DNA of 7,039 nt from positions 1 through 7,039 of the forward strand of contig JAWOJF010000120.1 in NCBI GenBank assembly GCA_046481785.1. Direction: 5' to 3'. The translations under genes and the position numbers were made by a program. Origin of the DNA: JAWOJF01 sp046481785. Its GTDB lineage: Bacteria > Bacteroidota > Ignavibacteria > Ignavibacteriales > Ignavibacteriaceae. Under the pieces are notes generated by a model. The model searched no databases, was not told the origin of the DNA, and was given only the letters and a program-made list of their open reading frames with translations. The number at the start of each line of letters is the position of its first letter. Position 1 is the stretch's first letter. This document shows, piece after piece, positions 6,371 to 7,039 of this stretch.

Positions 6371-7039
6371 TTAGTTTGTTTTACTCTGATAATTTTTCAC
6401 ATGTTCTGCAGCATCAGCCATTGTAGCTACCCAGATATTATCTTCATTTTCTTTTAAGAAGTGAAGCAATTGACTATGTGCATCCAAAGAAACATCAAGG
6501 GAGTGTTCGCCCCCAACACCATGGAAAAGGAATACTATTAAAGAGTTTGTTTCCATGGCCTGCTTTACAAGGTCAACAAGTTCATCACCTGCTTGCCCGT
6601 TTATCATATAACTGGGAATATTAAATAGATCAATTTCATCTACTTTTTGCATCTTCCAGTCAACAGCCCGGGCAGCAATAAAATCATTCTGTATATTAGG
6701 GACATATGAAGAATCACCGGCTTTAGTATCACTGCATGGATATGCGAATGTTCTTTTTGTTTTTCCATCCATAACATTAAGCAAAACATTAGCCATTTTA
6801 ATTTCATCGGTTATGCGCTGTAATGAGTAACCGCTTAGATCATAAGTTGGATTAACCCATTCCCTTCCGGGTGCTTTCCCTTCGCATGGATGGAACAGTG
6901 TATGGTTCCCCAGTTCATTCCCTTTTTCAGCAACTGCACGCCATTCCGCAGAACGTTCCCTGAATGCCGGGAAATACCCCGATAAATAAAAGGTAGCATT
7001 AAATCCCATTGAATCAAGAATCGGTACTGCATTATCAAG
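6371..7039 (-). CDS. CE4 polysaccharide deacetylase (NodB domain), 5' end cut off by window edge
   Basis: The visible 222 residues are the C-terminal part of a carbohydrate esterase family 4 enzyme, a metal-dependent deacetylase; in this setting acetylxylan or acetylated xylo-oligosaccharide is the likely substrate. The frame stays open to the edge: the ten codons before Met11 read LDNAVPILDS and join MGFNATFYL, a typical first helix and strand of the NodB fold, so Met11 (position 7009) is not the start. Motif 1 (TFDDG), with the catalytic base and a metal ligand, must lie just outside. Motif 2 is GNHTLFHP, with metal ligands His46 and His50 (numbered from the edge). Motif 3 is RTFAYP (96-101). 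His173 in VFLFHGVGGEH is the probable motif 5 histidine. The C-terminal helix is at about 205-218. The only two cysteines, 52 and 102, directly follow the prolines of motifs 2 and 3. Chitin-oligosaccharide or peptidoglycan substrates are possible, but the neighbours argue for xylan. Confidence 0.86.
   Translation of the reverse strand, partial: LDNAVPILDSMGFNATFYLSGYFPAFRERSAEWRAVAEKGNELGNHTLFHPCEGKAPGREWVNPTYDLSGYSLQRITDEIKMANVLLNVMDGKTKRTFAYPCSDTKAGDSSYVPNIQNDFIAARAVDWKMQKVDEIDLFNIPSYMINGQAGDELVDLVKQAMETNSLIVFLFHGVGGEHSLDVSLDAHSQLLHFLKENEDNIWVATMADAAEHVKNYQSKTN

Noticed and set aside
6371..7009. The deacetylase starting at the ATG at 7009
   Set aside because: The frame is open to the window edge and the ten upstream codons (LDNAVPILDS) are typical CE4 sequence; motif 1 is still missing, so the gene is 5'-truncated by the window.
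1..7039. CRISPR array, tRNA, rRNA or riboswitch
   Set aside because: No regularly spaced direct repeats and no tRNA- or rRNA-like stretch was seen. The only non-coding regions are the 271-bp left flank and gaps of 100, 49 and 1 bp.

Overview
The window carries four genes, all read on the minus strand, that together look like the distal part of an exported glucuronoxylan-degrading operon. In transcription order (right to left) they are: a polysaccharide deacetylase of family CE4, cut by the right edge; a GH8 enzyme of the Rex type (reducing-end xylose-releasing exo-oligoxylanase) made as a lipoprotein; a full-length GH115 xylan alpha-glucuronidase; and a GH43 beta-xylosidase/alpha-L-arabinofuranosidase. 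Gaps between genes are 49, 100 and 1 bp.

The source is probably a member of the Bacteroidota or a close relative in the FCB group. The signs are AT-rich DNA, A-rich leaders with weak Shine-Dalgarno sequences in front of the start codons, a signal peptide ending in FSQ, a lipoprotein with acidic residues just after its lipid-bearing cysteine (the pattern of Bacteroidota surface lipoproteins), and a whole operon of exported carbohydrate-active enzymes. This is inference from style; no rRNA or other taxonomic marker is present.

Layout: positions 1-271 are non-coding downstream sequence holding a possible insertion-sequence end (about 24-41) and two strong palindromes (160-179 and 201-242) that resemble REP-type repeats. 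Positions 272-1987 hold GH43, 1989-4919 GH115, 5020-6321 GH8, and 6371 to the right edge the deacetylase. The 100-bp gap before GH115 has a 7-bp inverted repeat overlapping a possible Bacteroidota-type promoter, so GH115-GH43 may be controlled separately.

Functional reading: the deacetylase would remove acetyl groups from xylan, GH115 would remove (4-O-methyl)glucuronic acid side groups, Rex would trim xylo-oligosaccharides from the reducing end, and GH43 would trim from the non-reducing end. No endoxylanase, SusC/SusD pair, transporter or regulator is visible; these would have to lie beyond the right edge or elsewhere. I see no wholly new system. The points most worth a second look are two substitutions in the GH115 active-site region, the surface-lipoprotein form of Rex, the paired cysteines in the deacetylase, and the inverted repeat in the GH8-GH115 gap.
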